The translations under genes were made by a program, and so were the position numbers. The notes under the pieces were generated by a model that did not search any database, was not told the origin of the DNA, and saw only the letters and a list, made by a program, of their open reading frames with translations. Shown here piece by piece: positions 35,305 through 44,280 of a DNA stretch of 64,000 nucleotides. Positions within the stretch are counted from its first letter, which is position 1. Each line of letters opens with the position of its first letter. Source of the DNA: Paludibacter sp. (lineage in GTDB: Bacteria > Bacteroidota > Bacteroidia > Bacteroidales > Paludibacteraceae); the NCBI GenBank assembly GCA_028692715.1, contig JAQUWU010000012.1:1-64000 (forward strand). Direction: 5' to 3'.

Positions 35305-37254
35305 CTAGAGTTTCGTTATTATCCTTTCACCAAGTGTTTTCGAAAGTTGCTTCTTTATCACTTCCAACTGGCTCATTTCCTGCATTATTTGATCAACAAC
35401 TACATTGTTTTTTGCATCATTTGCAACTTTTAAATCTCCTAGTTTCAGTTTTATCATATCAATAATCAGACAGTTTTTAAATTCATACACCACACGCGGA
35501 ACTAAATCGATAAATCGTTCGGCATCAGATTCTACCCTTTTTATTTTGGAATGAATGCGGCTCAGCGTATATTTTTCAGAAATCAGATCGGCAGTAAGCA
35601 TACTGATTTGGGAGTTGGAATGATAGAGAAAAAACTTCTCGGCGATAAACCCAGCCTGTTTATGATGAATTTTATATTCTTTGAGCATTAATGCGTGAAT
35701 ATCATTATAAAAAACAATATTATCCTTGTCAAATTCATCTAAAATATAATCGCCAACTGTTACCGGAACTTGTTTTTCTTCATCTGCATAATAGAAAATT
35801 GCCTCGCCGTGTTTTATCAGAACCTGTAAAATGTTTTTTTCCTGTTCATCAAATTTAGAAACTACCGGACCCATTTCATCTTGATAAAATTCATCTGGTG
35901 AAGGACCATCCGGAGCATCATTCGGACGACGAATAAGACTCTTTTCCTTCTCAGCACTTTTTAGTTTGTTGATTTCGTAGTAAAGCATCTGCTCTTCTAC
36001 GTTCAGCAAGGTGCTACATTCTTTCACATATTCGCCACGAATTGCCGAATTGGGAATAATGGCTATACTTTTCACAATATCCAACACCAAACCGGCACGT
36101 TTTACAGGATCGTTACCAGCATCGTTCAGTAATAAATTGGTTTTGAAACGAATAAAATCAGATGCATTCTGCTGAACATATTCAATAAAATCGGAAGCAT
36201 TGGTTTTGCGGGCAAAAGAATCAGGATCATCGCCATCGGGCAACAACAACACTTTTATATTTAACCCTTCTTCCAGCAATAAATCAATCCCACGGATAGA
36301 TGCTTTAATGCCGGCTGCATCACCGTCGTATATCACTGTCACGTTTTCGGTAAAACGATGGATCAGTCGGATTTGTCCCGGAGTAAGCGAAGTCCCGGAT
36401 GAAGCCACCACGTTTTCGATGCCACTCTGGTGCATGGAAATTACATCGGTGTAACCTTCCACCAGAAAACAGCGCTCCTGTTTTACAATAGCCTGTTTGG
36501 CAAAATAAATGCCGTAAAGCTCGTTACTTTTATGGTATATTTCTGATTCAGGCGAATTGACATACTTCGCCATTTTATCATCCTTTTTCAGAATGCGACC
36601 ACCAAAAGCCACCACTTTTCCGGAAAGAGAATGAACGGGAAACATCACACGCCCCCGAAACCGATCGGCCACATAATTATTTTCGCCTTCGATTGTAAGA
36701 CCTGTTTTAATCAGGTATTCTTTGTTGTAACCGGCTTTTATGGCTGCTTGTGTAAAAGCATCGCGTTGTTCAAGACTATAACCAAGCTGAAATTTTTGAA
36801 TAATATCTTCGCGAAAACCACGCTCACGAAAATAACTCAAACCGATAGATTTCCCGTCGATATGGTGATGAAGTGTTTGAGCAAAATGTTTTTGAGCAAA
36901 TTCGTTTACTAGAAACATGCTTTCACGGTCATTCCGCACAGCCATTTCTTCCGGAGAAAGTTCCCGTTCCTGAACCTCAATATTATACTTTTTGGCCAAA
37001 TATTTTAGCGCATCGTAATAGCTAATCTGTTCGTGTTCCATAATAAAATGAACAGAATTTCCACCTTTACCGCACCCAAAACATTTAAAAATCCCTTTTG
37101 CCGGCGAAACGATAAACGAAGGCGTTTTTTCATTATGAAAAGGACACAAGCCAAGCAAGTTCACTCCGCGTTTCTTCAGTGTAACGTAATCGCCCACCAC
37201 ATCTTGAATTTGTGCGGCTTCGGTAATGCGGTCTATGGTTGGTTGGTCTATCAT
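35305..37254 (-). CDS. dnaG: DNA primase
   Basis: 649 residues. It makes RNA primers at the replication fork. The CHC2 zinc-binding domain (about 37-65: CPFHNEKTPS ... CFGCGKGG) is followed by the primase core with its Toprim motif (FLVEGYTDVISM ... YDGDAAGIKA) and a C-terminal helicase-binding region. The start MIDQPTIDRI is typical. A palindrome (R5) sits directly upstream of the ATG and is probably in the 5' UTR of a transcript begun at the box 37313-37320. It heads the operon dnaG-DUF3267-radical SAM. Confidence 0.95.
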   Translation of the reverse strand: MIDQPTIDRITEAAQIQDVVGDYVTLKKRGVNLLGLCPFHNEKTPSFIVSPAKGIFKCFGCGKGGNSVHFIMEHEQISYYDALKYLAKKYNIEVQERELSPEEMAVRNDRESMFLVNEFAQKHFAQTLHHHIDGKSIGLSYFRERGFREDIIQKFQLGYSLEQRDAFTQAAIKAGYNKEYLIKTGLTIEGENNYVADRFRGRVMFPVHSLSGKVVAFGGRILKKDDKMAKYVNSPESEIYHKSNELYGIYFAKQAIVKQERCFLVEGYTDVISMHQSGIENVVASSGTSLTPGQIRLIHRFTENVTVIYDGDAAGIKASIRGIDLLLEEGLNIKVLLLPDGDDPDSFARKTNASDFIEYVQQNASDFIRFKTNLLLNDAGNDPVKRAGLVLDIVKSIAIIPNSAIRGEYVKECSTLLNVEEQMLYYEINKLKSAEKEKSLIRRPNDAPDGPSPDEFYQDEMGPVVSKFDEQEKNILQVLIKHGEAIFYYADEEKQVPVTVGDYILDEFDKDNIVFYNDIHALMLKEYKIHHKQAGFIAEKFFLYHSNSQISMLTADLISEKYTLSRIHSKIKRVESDAERFIDLVPRVVYEFKNCLIIDMIKLKLGDLKVANDAKNNVVVDQIMQEMSQLEVIKKQLSKTLGERIITKL

Positions 37255-37256
37255 TA

Positions 37257-37279
37257 CCCCTTAATCCCCTAAAGGGGAA
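37257..37279. repeat. GC-rich REP-like palindrome R5
   Basis: CCCCTTAATCCCCTAAAGGGG ends just 2 nt from the dnaG start codon. On the transcript it would form a CCCCTTTAGGGG hairpin over the ribosome-binding region, so it could affect dnaG translation. Confidence 0.7.
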
Positions 37280-37312
37280 ATTTTGGTTAGAAATGTATTA
37301 AAAATTGGATTA

Positions 37313-37320
37313 CAAAGCTA
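37313..37320 (-). promoter_or_regulatory. -7 box of dnaG operon
   Basis: TAGCTTTG on the minus strand, 58 nt upstream of the dnaG ATG. The -33 element is not clear. Confidence 0.4.
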
Positions 37321-37481
37321 CGGATTTTATTTGTGAAATTGGGAAGGAAGAGAATTAAAAAAGGTGCATTAGGCTTACTCTTGATAATAAAATATCTTCT
37401 GGATAGTTATTAAAATAATATTCTTTAAAAAAGAGATAAACGTCTTTATATGAAATTGAGTAGATAATTATTTGACTACAA

Positions 37482-37943
37482 TCAATATTTTACTGCGTAT
37501 AATTCAATTTCACTACTTAGTTTTTCTACTCTCCAATTATAAAAAACCACAATCAACTTATTTTTATCAAAGGAATTTAGCCTCCATTCTGAGTAATAAC
37601 TAAAGCCTATATCTGTTGATTCAGTTAAAAAAGCATTCTCGGTCGGAAGCAAGTCGAACACTTTTATACTTTTCTTATCAAGATAGTATTGCTTGTAGAC
37701 AGTATCTTTTATTGGCACTAATGAATCGTTTAACGTTTCATATCTATAACCAATAATTTCTAGGGTATTATTATTTCTAAAAAAATATTTAAATGTATCA
37801 ACTGTCATATCAATAGGATACTTACGATATGCATTAAAACAATAATAATACTCATTAAAAAGATAATTATGAGAGATATATTCTTTACATCCACAAAATA
37901 GGATTGAAAAAACTAAAAGAGTCAATTTTAATTCTTTTCTCAT
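37482..37943 (-). CDS. Small lipoprotein of unknown function
   Basis: 153 residues. A signal peptide with lipobox (ILFCGC, Cys19) predicts a lipidated envelope protein. The mature part is rich in aromatic residues (YYYCFNAYRKY, FDLLPTENAF) and has no motif I recognise. The base composition is even more AT-rich than that of its neighbours, which may mean recent acquisition. Isolated gene; 288 nt separate it from rpoN. Confidence 0.6.
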   Translation of the reverse strand: MRKELKLTLLVFSILFCGCKEYISHNYLFNEYYYCFNAYRKYPIDMTVDTFKYFFRNNNTLEIIGYRYETLNDSLVPIKDTVYKQYYLDKKSIKVFDLLPTENAFLTESTDIGFSYYSEWRLNSFDKNKLIVVFYNWRVEKLSSEIELYAVKY

Positions 37944-38164
37944 TAGTGCAAATAACTTTTAATTTTAAAACAAAAAACAATTAACAAAACTATGAAAATT
38001 ATCTTGAAAAACAATTATATATCCGATGGTGTTTTATTGTCAATCCTTAAAACAAATAATTTGATGCGATTTATTATGCCTGTAATAAAATATTTATGAA
38101 TTATAACCTTGAAATTTTGTCAACCCCCGTTCTTAATACATTGGAATGAAATTTGTAAAGCACC

Positions 38165-38195
38165 TTGAATTTCTTCCAAAAAAAGCTTATCTTTG
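38165..38195 (+). promoter_or_regulatory. Promoter of rpoN
   Basis: TTG at 38165-38167, a 20-nt spacer and TATCTTTG at 38188-38195 match the Bacteroidetes -33/-7 pattern. The ATG at 38232 is 36 nt downstream. The preceding 38.0-38.16 kb holds no other recognisable signal. Confidence 0.6.
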
Positions 38196-38231
38196 CCGAC
38201 AGATGATACGAATTAGGATGTTTTCCAAGTT

Positions 38232-39683
38232 ATGTTAAAGCAGCAATTACAACAAAAGTTACAACAAAAACTATCGCCTGCGCAAATTCAGGTTATAAAA
38301 ATGCTCGAAGTGCCTACTTTGGAGCTGGAAGAGCGCATCCGTCAGGAATTGGTGGAAAACCCTGCGTTGGAAGAAGGTGCTGAAATGGACAAAGAAACTG
38401 ACGAAATGGATGACCTGAGCATAGATGATGGGGGCAATAATGATGATTTCGATCCGGAGGAATATATGGCCGATGATGATATCCCTGATTATAAACTAAA
38501 AGCAAATAACACTTCGAAAGACGACAAACACGAAGATATTCCTTTCTCGGCAGGGATGACTTTTCATGAGTTTTTGCTAAGCCAGATTGGATTAATGCAA
38601 TTTTCAGACAACGAGCGATTGCTTACTGAATACGTGATTGGGAATATTGATGATGAAGGTTATCTGCGCCGAACAGCCGAAGCTATGGTGGATGATATTG
38701 TCTTCCAGGCAGGAGTCCAGACCACTGATGAAGAAATGATTCGGGTGATTGAAAAGGTACGTCAACTTGATCCGGCAGGAGTTGGGGCTACAAATTTGCA
38801 GGAATGCTTACTGCTTCAACTCGAACGCAAAAATCAAAGCGAGGAAGTCATATTTGCCCGCGAATTGATCAAAGATTATTTTGAAGAATTCTCAAAAAAA
38901 CATTTTGATAAAATTCAAAAAGGGCTTGACATTGACGATACAGTGCTTAAAAATGTAATGAATGAAATCATTCACCTGAATCCCAAACCGGGAAATGCAT
39001 GGGGAGGGAATATACTGGAAAAATCAATGACAACCATTGTCCCTGATTTTATTCTGGAAAATGATGAAGGTTTATTATCGGTTTCGCTCAACAATTCTAA
39101 TGTACCTGAACTACGTGTAAGCAGTACTTACAATGAAATGTTGCAGGATTATGCCGGAAGTAAAGAAAATCGGAGTCGCGAAATGAAAGATGCAGTAATG
39201 TTCGTTAAACAAAAGATAGACTCTGCGCGTTGGTTTATAGATGCAATTAAACAACGTCAGCAAACGTTGCTATCCACCATGATGGCCATTGTCGATTTTC
39301 AACACGATTTTTTTATTGAAGGCGATGATACTTTTATGAAACCAATGATTCTGAAAGACATTGCTGACATTACTGGATATGATATTTCAACGATTTCGCG
39401 TGTTAGTAACAGTAAATATATTCAGACAGAATTTGGTGTTTTTGCCGTGAAATACTTTTTTTCCGAATCAATGACAAACGATTCAGGCGAAGAAGTTTCA
39501 ACACGCGAAATAAAGAAAATTTTGCAAGATTGTGTGGATAACGAAAACAAGAAAAAACCATTGAATGACGATGCTTTAGCTGAAGTTCTGAAAACGAAAG
39601 GCTATTTAATTGCTCGTCGGACAGTGGCAAAATACAGAGAACAATTGAGTATTCCGGTAGCACGAATGAGGAAGGAAATATAG
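38232..39683 (+). CDS. rpoN: RNA polymerase sigma-54 factor
   Basis: 483 residues. The Gln-rich activator-interacting region I (LKQQLQQKLQQKL) opens the protein, followed by an acidic region II (about 50-95). The C-terminus carries the RpoN box (ARRTVAKYREQLSIPVA) that reads the -24 element. Sigma-54 needs an AAA+ enhancer-binding protein; none is in this window. A REP-like element (R6) follows the stop directly. Confidence 0.95.
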   Translation: MLKQQLQQKLQQKLSPAQIQVIKMLEVPTLELEERIRQELVENPALEEGAEMDKETDEMDDLSIDDGGNNDDFDPEEYMADDDIPDYKLKANNTSKDDKHEDIPFSAGMTFHEFLLSQIGLMQFSDNERLLTEYVIGNIDDEGYLRRTAEAMVDDIVFQAGVQTTDEEMIRVIEKVRQLDPAGVGATNLQECLLLQLERKNQSEEVIFARELIKDYFEEFSKKHFDKIQKGLDIDDTVLKNVMNEIIHLNPKPGNAWGGNILEKSMTTIVPDFILENDEGLLSVSLNNSNVPELRVSSTYNEMLQDYAGSKENRSREMKDAVMFVKQKIDSARWFIDAIKQRQQTLLSTMMAIVDFQHDFFIEGDDTFMKPMILKDIADITGYDISTISRVSNSKYIQTEFGVFAVKYFFSESMTNDSGEEVSTREIKKILQDCVDNENKKKPLNDDALAEVLKTKGYLIARRTVAKYREQLSIPVARMRKEI

Positions 39684-39684
39684 T

Positions 39685-39714
39685 CCTCACCCTAGCCCTT
39701 TACTAAGGAGAGGG
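39685..39714. repeat. GC-rich REP-like palindrome R6 (degenerate)
   Basis: CACCCTAGCCCTTTACTAAGG then GAGAGGG, starting directly after the rpoN stop. It is an inverted partner of R7 about 47 nt away. Confidence 0.6.
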
Positions 39715-39760
39715 AACAATAAATGAGAAACAAGTAATTTAAACAATCTACCTTATAATA

Positions 39761-39811
39761 ACCCCCCATTTGGTAGCGCAACTCCCCTCCTTTGGAGGGA
39801 TTGGGGGAGGT
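39761..39811. repeat. GC-rich REP-like palindrome R7
   Basis: CCCTCC TTT GGAGGG hairpin (39784-39799) with a GATTGGGGGAGG arm that is the complement of the usual CCCCCAAT head. It ends 6 nt before the ATG of the PAP2-like gene, so the GGGGGAGG may double as a ribosome-binding site. Confidence 0.65.
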
Positions 39812-39816
39812 AAAAT

Positions 39817-40422
39817 ATGAAAACATTATTCAACATCGTTACCTACATTTTCCAACCAATTCTGGTTCCTACCTATGGCATGACTTTACTCATGAGTATG
39901 GATATATTTTCACCTCTTTCTTTCTTTTGGAGAATGGTAGCCATTATCGGGACTTTTATTTTTACCGGAATTCTACCAGCAGTTCCTATTTTGCTTTTAA
40001 TGCGACGTGGTGAAGTACACGATATTTTTATTTCGAACCGCGAAGAACGAACCATGCCTTATTTATTTTCATTTATGGCTTATGTATTCTGGGCATTGTT
40101 CATGTGGCGCACCATGCAGTTTCCATTGTTTATTGTATCAATGGGGATTGGGTCGGCTATTTCTATTTTCATCATTATTTTTATTAATATGAAATGGAAA
40201 ATCAGTGCTCATGTAGCCGGTATGGGTGGATTATCAGGGGCCGTTTTTGGTGTTTGCTATCGTTTAGCCATTAATCCGGTTTGGTTATTTATTCTGGTAT
40301 TAACAGTATCGGCAATCGTAGCTTTATCACGTATCGAACTGAAAGCTCATACACCCCTTCAAACTATGGCCGGATTTCTTATCGGATTTTTAGCCGTATT
40401 TATTCCTTGCTTTTTCTTTTAG
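39817..40422 (+). CDS. PAP2-like integral membrane protein
   Basis: 201 residues with about six transmembrane helices. Degenerate PAP2 phosphatase motifs are visible: SNREERTMPY (like KX6RP), SAHVAGMGG (like PSGH, with His) and SRIELKAHTPLQTMAG (like SRX5HX3D, with Gln in place of Asp). The conserved Arg and two His suggest binding of a phosphate group, but the missing Asp leaves catalytic activity open. The probable substrate class would be lipid phosphates. It is flanked by REP-like elements R7 and R8. Confidence 0.7.
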   Translation: MKTLFNIVTYIFQPILVPTYGMTLLMSMDIFSPLSFFWRMVAIIGTFIFTGILPAVPILLLMRRGEVHDIFISNREERTMPYLFSFMAYVFWALFMWRTMQFPLFIVSMGIGSAISIFIIIFINMKWKISAHVAGMGGLSGAVFGVCYRLAINPVWLFILVLTVSAIVALSRIELKAHTPLQTMAGFLIGFLAVFIPCFFF

Positions 40423-40424
40423 CT

Positions 40425-40449
40425 TGCCCTCAAACCCCCTAAAGGGGAT
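40425..40449. repeat. GC-rich REP-like palindrome R8
   Basis: CCCTCAAACCCCCTAAAGGGG right after the PAP2-like stop; it pairs in inverted orientation with R9. Confidence 0.75.
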
Positions 40450-40503
40450 TTAAGACATTATATCACAATATTTAAAAAATAATCAAAACATAAACCGCTT
40501 TTT

Positions 40504-40528
40504 AGCCCCCTTCAGGGGGTTGGGGGCC
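40504..40528. repeat. GC-rich REP-like palindrome R9
   Basis: CCCCCTTCAGGGGGTTGGGGG, the reverse-orientation partner of R8, with about 55 nt of AT-rich spacer. R9 ends 13 nt before the prfB ATG. Confidence 0.75.
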
Positions 40529-40541
40529 AAAAACTAAAGAA

Positions 40542-41643
40542 ATGATAACATCAGACCAACTTAAAAATGTGTTGGAACGCGAGTCAGCGTTGAGGAGGTA
40601 TCTTTGACGTCGATACTAAATTAATCCAAATAGAAGAAGAAGAATTACGCACGCAAGTTCCAGATTTCTGGGACGATGCAAAGGCTGCTGAAGCTCAAAT
40701 GCGTAAAGTGAAAGAATTGAAAAACTGGGTAGTTGGTTACACTGAAGTGAAAACTGCTGCCGATGAACTTCAGCTGGCATTCGATTTTTACAAAGAAGAA
40801 ATCGTTAGCGAAGAAGAAGTGGATGAGGCTTATCGTCAGGCACTTGAATTAGTCGAGAACCTCGAAATGAAGAATATGCTTTCGAACGAAGAAGATAAAC
40901 TGGGAGCAGTTATCAAAATCGTTGGTGGAGCAGGCGGAACCGAAGCTCAGGATTGGGCACAAATGCTTTTCCGTATGTATCAGCGCTGGTGCGAACGTCA
41001 GAATTATAACTGCGAAATCACTAACCTACAGGAAGGTGACGAAGCAGGAATCAAAACGGTGACGATGCAGATTGAAGGCGAAATGGCGTACGGTTACCTG
41101 AAAAGTGAGAATGGCGTACATCGCTTAGTGCGTGTTTCGCCGTTCAATGCACAGGGAAAACGCATGACTTCCTTTTGTTCGGTATATGTAATTCCATTGG
41201 TTGACGACACTATTGAGATAGAGATAAATCCGGCTAATCTTACTTGGGATACGTTCCGTTCGTCGGGTGCAGGTGGTCAGAATGTAAACAAGGTGGAAAC
41301 AGGCGTTCGTTGTCACTATAAATTCAAAAATCCGGTTACTGAGTTGATGGACGAAATAGTGATTGAGAATACTGAAAGTCGCTCTCAATTTGGGAATAAA
41401 GACAATGCCATAAAGTTACTTAAATCACAACTTTATGAATTGGAACTCGAGAAACGTCGTGCTGAAACGGCAAAAGTTGAAGCCGGCAAAAAGAAAATAG
41501 AATGGGGATCGCAAATTCGCAGCTATGTTTTCGACGATCGACGCGTAAAAGATCATCGCACCAATTATCAAACATCGAATGTTGGAGCAGTAATGGATGG
41601 AGATATTGATGCATTTATTAAAGCCTATTTAATGGAGTTTTGA
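40542..41643 (+). CDS. prfB: Peptide chain release factor 2, with programmed +1 frameshift
   Basis: 366 residues once the frameshift is included. The zero frame from ATG 40542 reads 21 codons to an in-frame TGA at 40605-40607 preceded by CTT (40602-40604). An internal Shine-Dalgarno-like AGGAGG (40593-40598) lies 3 nt upstream of CTT. Skipping T40605 continues as LDVDTKLIQ and on to the stop at 41641-41643. RF2 releases peptides at UGA and UAA. The recognition tripeptide SPF (VSPFNAQGKRMTSF) and catalytic GGQ (GAGGQNVNK) are present. Low RF2 favours frameshifting, so the protein regulates its own level. Confidence 0.95.
40593..40608 (+). promoter_or_regulatory. prfB +1 frameshift site
   Basis: AGGAGGTATCTTTGAC: an internal SD, a 3-nt spacer, the CTT slippery codon, the TGA stop and a following C. 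It matches the classic bacterial RF2 signal except AGGAGG in place of AGGGGG. Confidence 0.95.
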
Positions 41644-41674
41644 AAAAACACTCTTTGTAAGAAAACAAAATATG

Positions 41675-41715
41675 CGTATTTCAGACTTTTTAGAAAGGCT
41701 GAAATACGTTTTTTT
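41675..41715 (+). terminator. Intrinsic terminator after prfB
   Basis: CGTATTTCAG (41675-41684) pairs with CTGAAATACG (41699-41708) and is followed by seven T. Confidence 0.9.
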
Positions 41716-41851
41716 AATTTTCGACGTTTCTAAAGAATTGATTAAGTCAAAGTAATTGAGAATTGAATTAATATCGTTTTTTTTTAATATTCCATTCAAG
41801 TAATTGGGAAGTCGCTTTTTCCTTGTATAAACCAATTGTACATATTCATCT

Positions 41852-42970
41852 ATGAGAAAAATTATTTCAGTAGTAGTATTCCTTTTATATCTCAATGTTT
41901 CCTTTGCAATTGATTACAGCAAAGTAGACAATCAATCTGCAACAGTCCCCGGAAATCCGAAAACCGTAGAAGAAATAACTTCGTCACTAACTAAAAATCT
42001 GACTTCTCCTACTGAAAAAGCCAGAGCCATATATTATTGGATTTCACACAACATTAGTTATAACTTTCAGTATTACACATCGAACCAATCATTAGCTTCG
42101 ACAGATGAATTGTTGGCAGAAACTCTGAAATCTCATCAGGGAGTCTGTGCAAATTATTCCGAGCTTTTCAAGGCGTGTTGTAAAGCAGTAGATATTGAAT
42201 CGATTGTTATCAATGGTTATACTAAAACCGATGGAAAAATAGCAGATATTAGCCATGCTTGGAATGCCATTAAAATAAATGAAAAATATTATCTGGTGGA
42301 TGCTACGTGGGCAGCCGGTCATGATGAAAAAGGAAAATACATTCAGTATTTTGATGATCGGTATTTTATGATTTCACCAGAAGAGTTTATAAAAACACAT
42401 ATGCCTTTCGATCTAATTTGGCAGTTTTTGGACAATCCGCTTACAAATAAAGAATTTGAAGCGAGTGATTTTTCGAAATTGAATAAACCAGGCAATTTTA
42501 ATTTTTCAGATTCCATAAAAATACAATCTTCTTTGAGTCCCTTAGAAAAACTTGTCAGGGAAAACAAACGAATTTCAAATAGCGGTCTGACAAATAAATT
42601 GATTAGGAATAGAATGGCTTATAACCAGCTGAATATCACAAACGAACGCTATAATCTGACGGTAGAATTATTTAATAAATCAGTTCAGATATTCAACACC
42701 TACATTCTGGCAAAAAACAAACAATTCGATGGATTAAAAATGCCCGATGATCAAATTATTGAATTGCTTTCAACTGCAACAGCGAAACTGAATGAAGCCC
42801 AAAAAATAAACACATTCTTAAATTCAGATAACCCTGATTTAAATAAGTTGGTAGATCAAATGGGAATCTCTATTAAAGAACTGAGAACGAATCTGGAAAC
42901 TGAAGATGCTTTTATGAAAAAGTATTTAAAAAAATGGAAGCCGTTAAGAGTATTTATGTTTTATCGCTGA
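41852..42970 (+). CDS. Secreted transglutaminase-like (papain-fold) protein
   Basis: 372 residues with a signal peptide (to VSFAI). A transglutaminase-like core spans about 40-155 with the catalytic triad C99 (GVCANYSELF), H135 (SHAWNAI) and D150 (YYLVDATW). The rest (about 200-372) is helical and rich in Asn and Leu with no motif I recognise. Such proteins act as periplasmic or extracellular thiol proteases or cross-linking enzymes; the substrate is unknown. It has no obvious operon partner. Confidence 0.8.
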   Translation: MRKIISVVVFLLYLNVSFAIDYSKVDNQSATVPGNPKTVEEITSSLTKNLTSPTEKARAIYYWISHNISYNFQYYTSNQSLASTDELLAETLKSHQGVCANYSELFKACCKAVDIESIVINGYTKTDGKIADISHAWNAIKINEKYYLVDATWAAGHDEKGKYIQYFDDRYFMISPEEFIKTHMPFDLIWQFLDNPLTNKEFEASDFSKLNKPGNFNFSDSIKIQSSLSPLEKLVRENKRISNSGLTNKLIRNRMAYNQLNITNERYNLTVELFNKSVQIFNTYILAKNKQFDGLKMPDDQIIELLSTATAKLNEAQKINTFLNSDNPDLNKLVDQMGISIKELRTNLETEDAFMKKYLKKWKPLRVFMFYR

Positions 42971-43083
42971 TATAAATAATTAAATTTAAAATCATATTCT
43001 TATTTTGTAATCATTACAACTTTTTAATCCTATAGTCGTTCAATAGTTAGAATTAAATTAGTAATGTTTTTAAAATAGGATTT

Positions 43084-43623
43084 ATGAATACAAGAAATAG
43101 GTTAATTGTAAGATTTACGGTTTTATTCGTTGTTCTCTCTTCGTTAATAATCAGTTGTACAACAACAAATGACCCAGCTAACTCAACGACTACTACAACA
43201 AGTGGCTTAGTAGTTACAGCCAACACCAGCACTGCCGGTGGAAACTATTCTCCAAAAAATGTAATGGCCGTTTGGATTGAAAACAGTTCAGGTCAGTTTG
43301 TAAAATCCATCGCTGTTTATGCCGCATCACGGAAGTCCGATTTAACGCATTGGCAATCTGCTTCAAAAGGGAATGCTACGGATGCATCAACAAGTGCAAC
43401 ACGTTCGAGTTACAAATCAATAGCACTCACCTGGAACGGAACCGATACAAATGGAAATGTAGTAGCAGATGGTAGTTACAAAGTCTGTTTTGAATTGACA
43501 GATAAAAGCTCATCCGGGAATTATTCAAGCTTTAATTTTACGAAAGGGGCAACAGAACAAACAGAGACTCCGACAAGTGTTCCAAGTTTCTCTAACATAA
43601 CAATAAAATGGATGCCATTGTAA
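43084..43623 (+). CDS. DUF2271-like lipoprotein
   Basis: 179 residues. A lipobox (SSLIISC, Cys25) is followed by a Thr-rich linker and a beta-sandwich domain (about 40-178). WNGTDTNGNVVADGSYKVCFEL is typical of DUF2271 and FlgD-type Ig-like folds, and YSPKNVMAVWIENSSGQFVKSI is typical of DUF2271. It is envelope-associated; the role is unknown. A strong terminator follows, so it is transcribed alone. Confidence 0.75.
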   Translation: MNTRNRLIVRFTVLFVVLSSLIISCTTTNDPANSTTTTTSGLVVTANTSTAGGNYSPKNVMAVWIENSSGQFVKSIAVYAASRKSDLTHWQSASKGNATDASTSATRSSYKSIALTWNGTDTNGNVVADGSYKVCFELTDKSSSGNYSSFNFTKGATEQTETPTSVPSFSNITIKWMPL

Positions 43624-43649
43624 GCTGAAACAAATTTGTTTTATAATTT

Positions 43650-43690
43650 GCCCACACAAGTTCGGAATTTGAATTGTGTGGGCATTTTTT
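43650..43690 (+). terminator. Intrinsic terminator after DUF2271 gene
   Basis: GCCCACACAA (43650-43659) pairs with TTGTGTGGGC (43674-43683), followed by ATTTTTTT. Confidence 0.9.
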
Positions 43691-43724
43691 TCCATTTAAA
43701 CACCCTAAATATGCGTTAATTGTT

Positions 43725-43732
43725 TAAATTTG
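43725..43732 (+). promoter_or_regulatory. -7 box of GNAT-ovoA
   Basis: TAAATTTG matches TAnnTTTG, 17 nt before the ATG at 43750. It overlaps the upstream TTG at 43720, which is therefore not the start. Confidence 0.45.
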
Positions 43733-43749
43733 CAATTCAACAAATACCA

Positions 43750-44277
43750 ATGGAAATTATTCAGACTGAAAATATTAATTTTCGTAATAAAATTATTGCA
43801 TTATATCTTGAAACATTTTCGTCAGGTCAATCAGAACAATATATTGATTCGACGGAAATAAGTCGATATATTGATGGTTTTTTTGTGGATGGAAAAATTA
43901 TAATAGCCCATTCTTCAAATCATTTAGAAGGAGTTTTACTTTACGGTCAGCTAAATAAAGACCAATTACTCCCCAACAAAATAAAAGACAATTTTCAACT
44001 TGAAAAGTGCTTATATATAGCCGAAATAATGGTTTCAGAAGAATTTAGAGGAAAAGGAATTGGAACTCAATTAATACGTTCATTTTTTGAAAATGCTGAC
44101 AAAGAACAATACTCTGATGTTTTTATTCGGGTTTGGGATGAAAATTTGGCAGCATTATCTCTATATGAAAAGATGGGATTTCAAACAGTTTCATCAATGA
44201 ATCAAAAAAAGATAAAAGCTGACAAAAGTGGGACTTTCGATATGAAAAAAATATATTTACACAAAAAATTAGTATAA
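43750..44277 (+). CDS. GNAT family N-acetyltransferase
   Basis: 175 residues from ATG 43750. The acetyl-CoA-binding motif is clear (LYIAEIMVSEEFRGKGIGTQLIRSFF, with R/Q-x-x-G-x-G) and it ends with the usual NLAALSLYEKMGF. It transfers acetyl from acetyl-CoA to an unknown amine. It is followed after only 3 nt by ovoA, so the two are very likely co-translated. An acetylation step or resistance function linked to ovothiol is possible but unsupported by known biochemistry. Confidence 0.85.
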   Translation: MEIIQTENINFRNKIIALYLETFSSGQSEQYIDSTEISRYIDGFFVDGKIIIAHSSNHLEGVLLYGQLNKDQLLPNKIKDNFQLEKCLYIAEIMVSEEFRGKGIGTQLIRSFFENADKEQYSDVFIRVWDENLAALSLYEKMGFQTVSSMNQKKIKADKSGTFDMKKIYLHKKLV

Positions 44278-44280
44278 GTT

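Noticed and set aside
43720-43749. Longer GNAT frame starting at TTG 43720
   Set aside because: It overlaps the -7 box at 43725-43732, so it would lie upstream of the transcript start.
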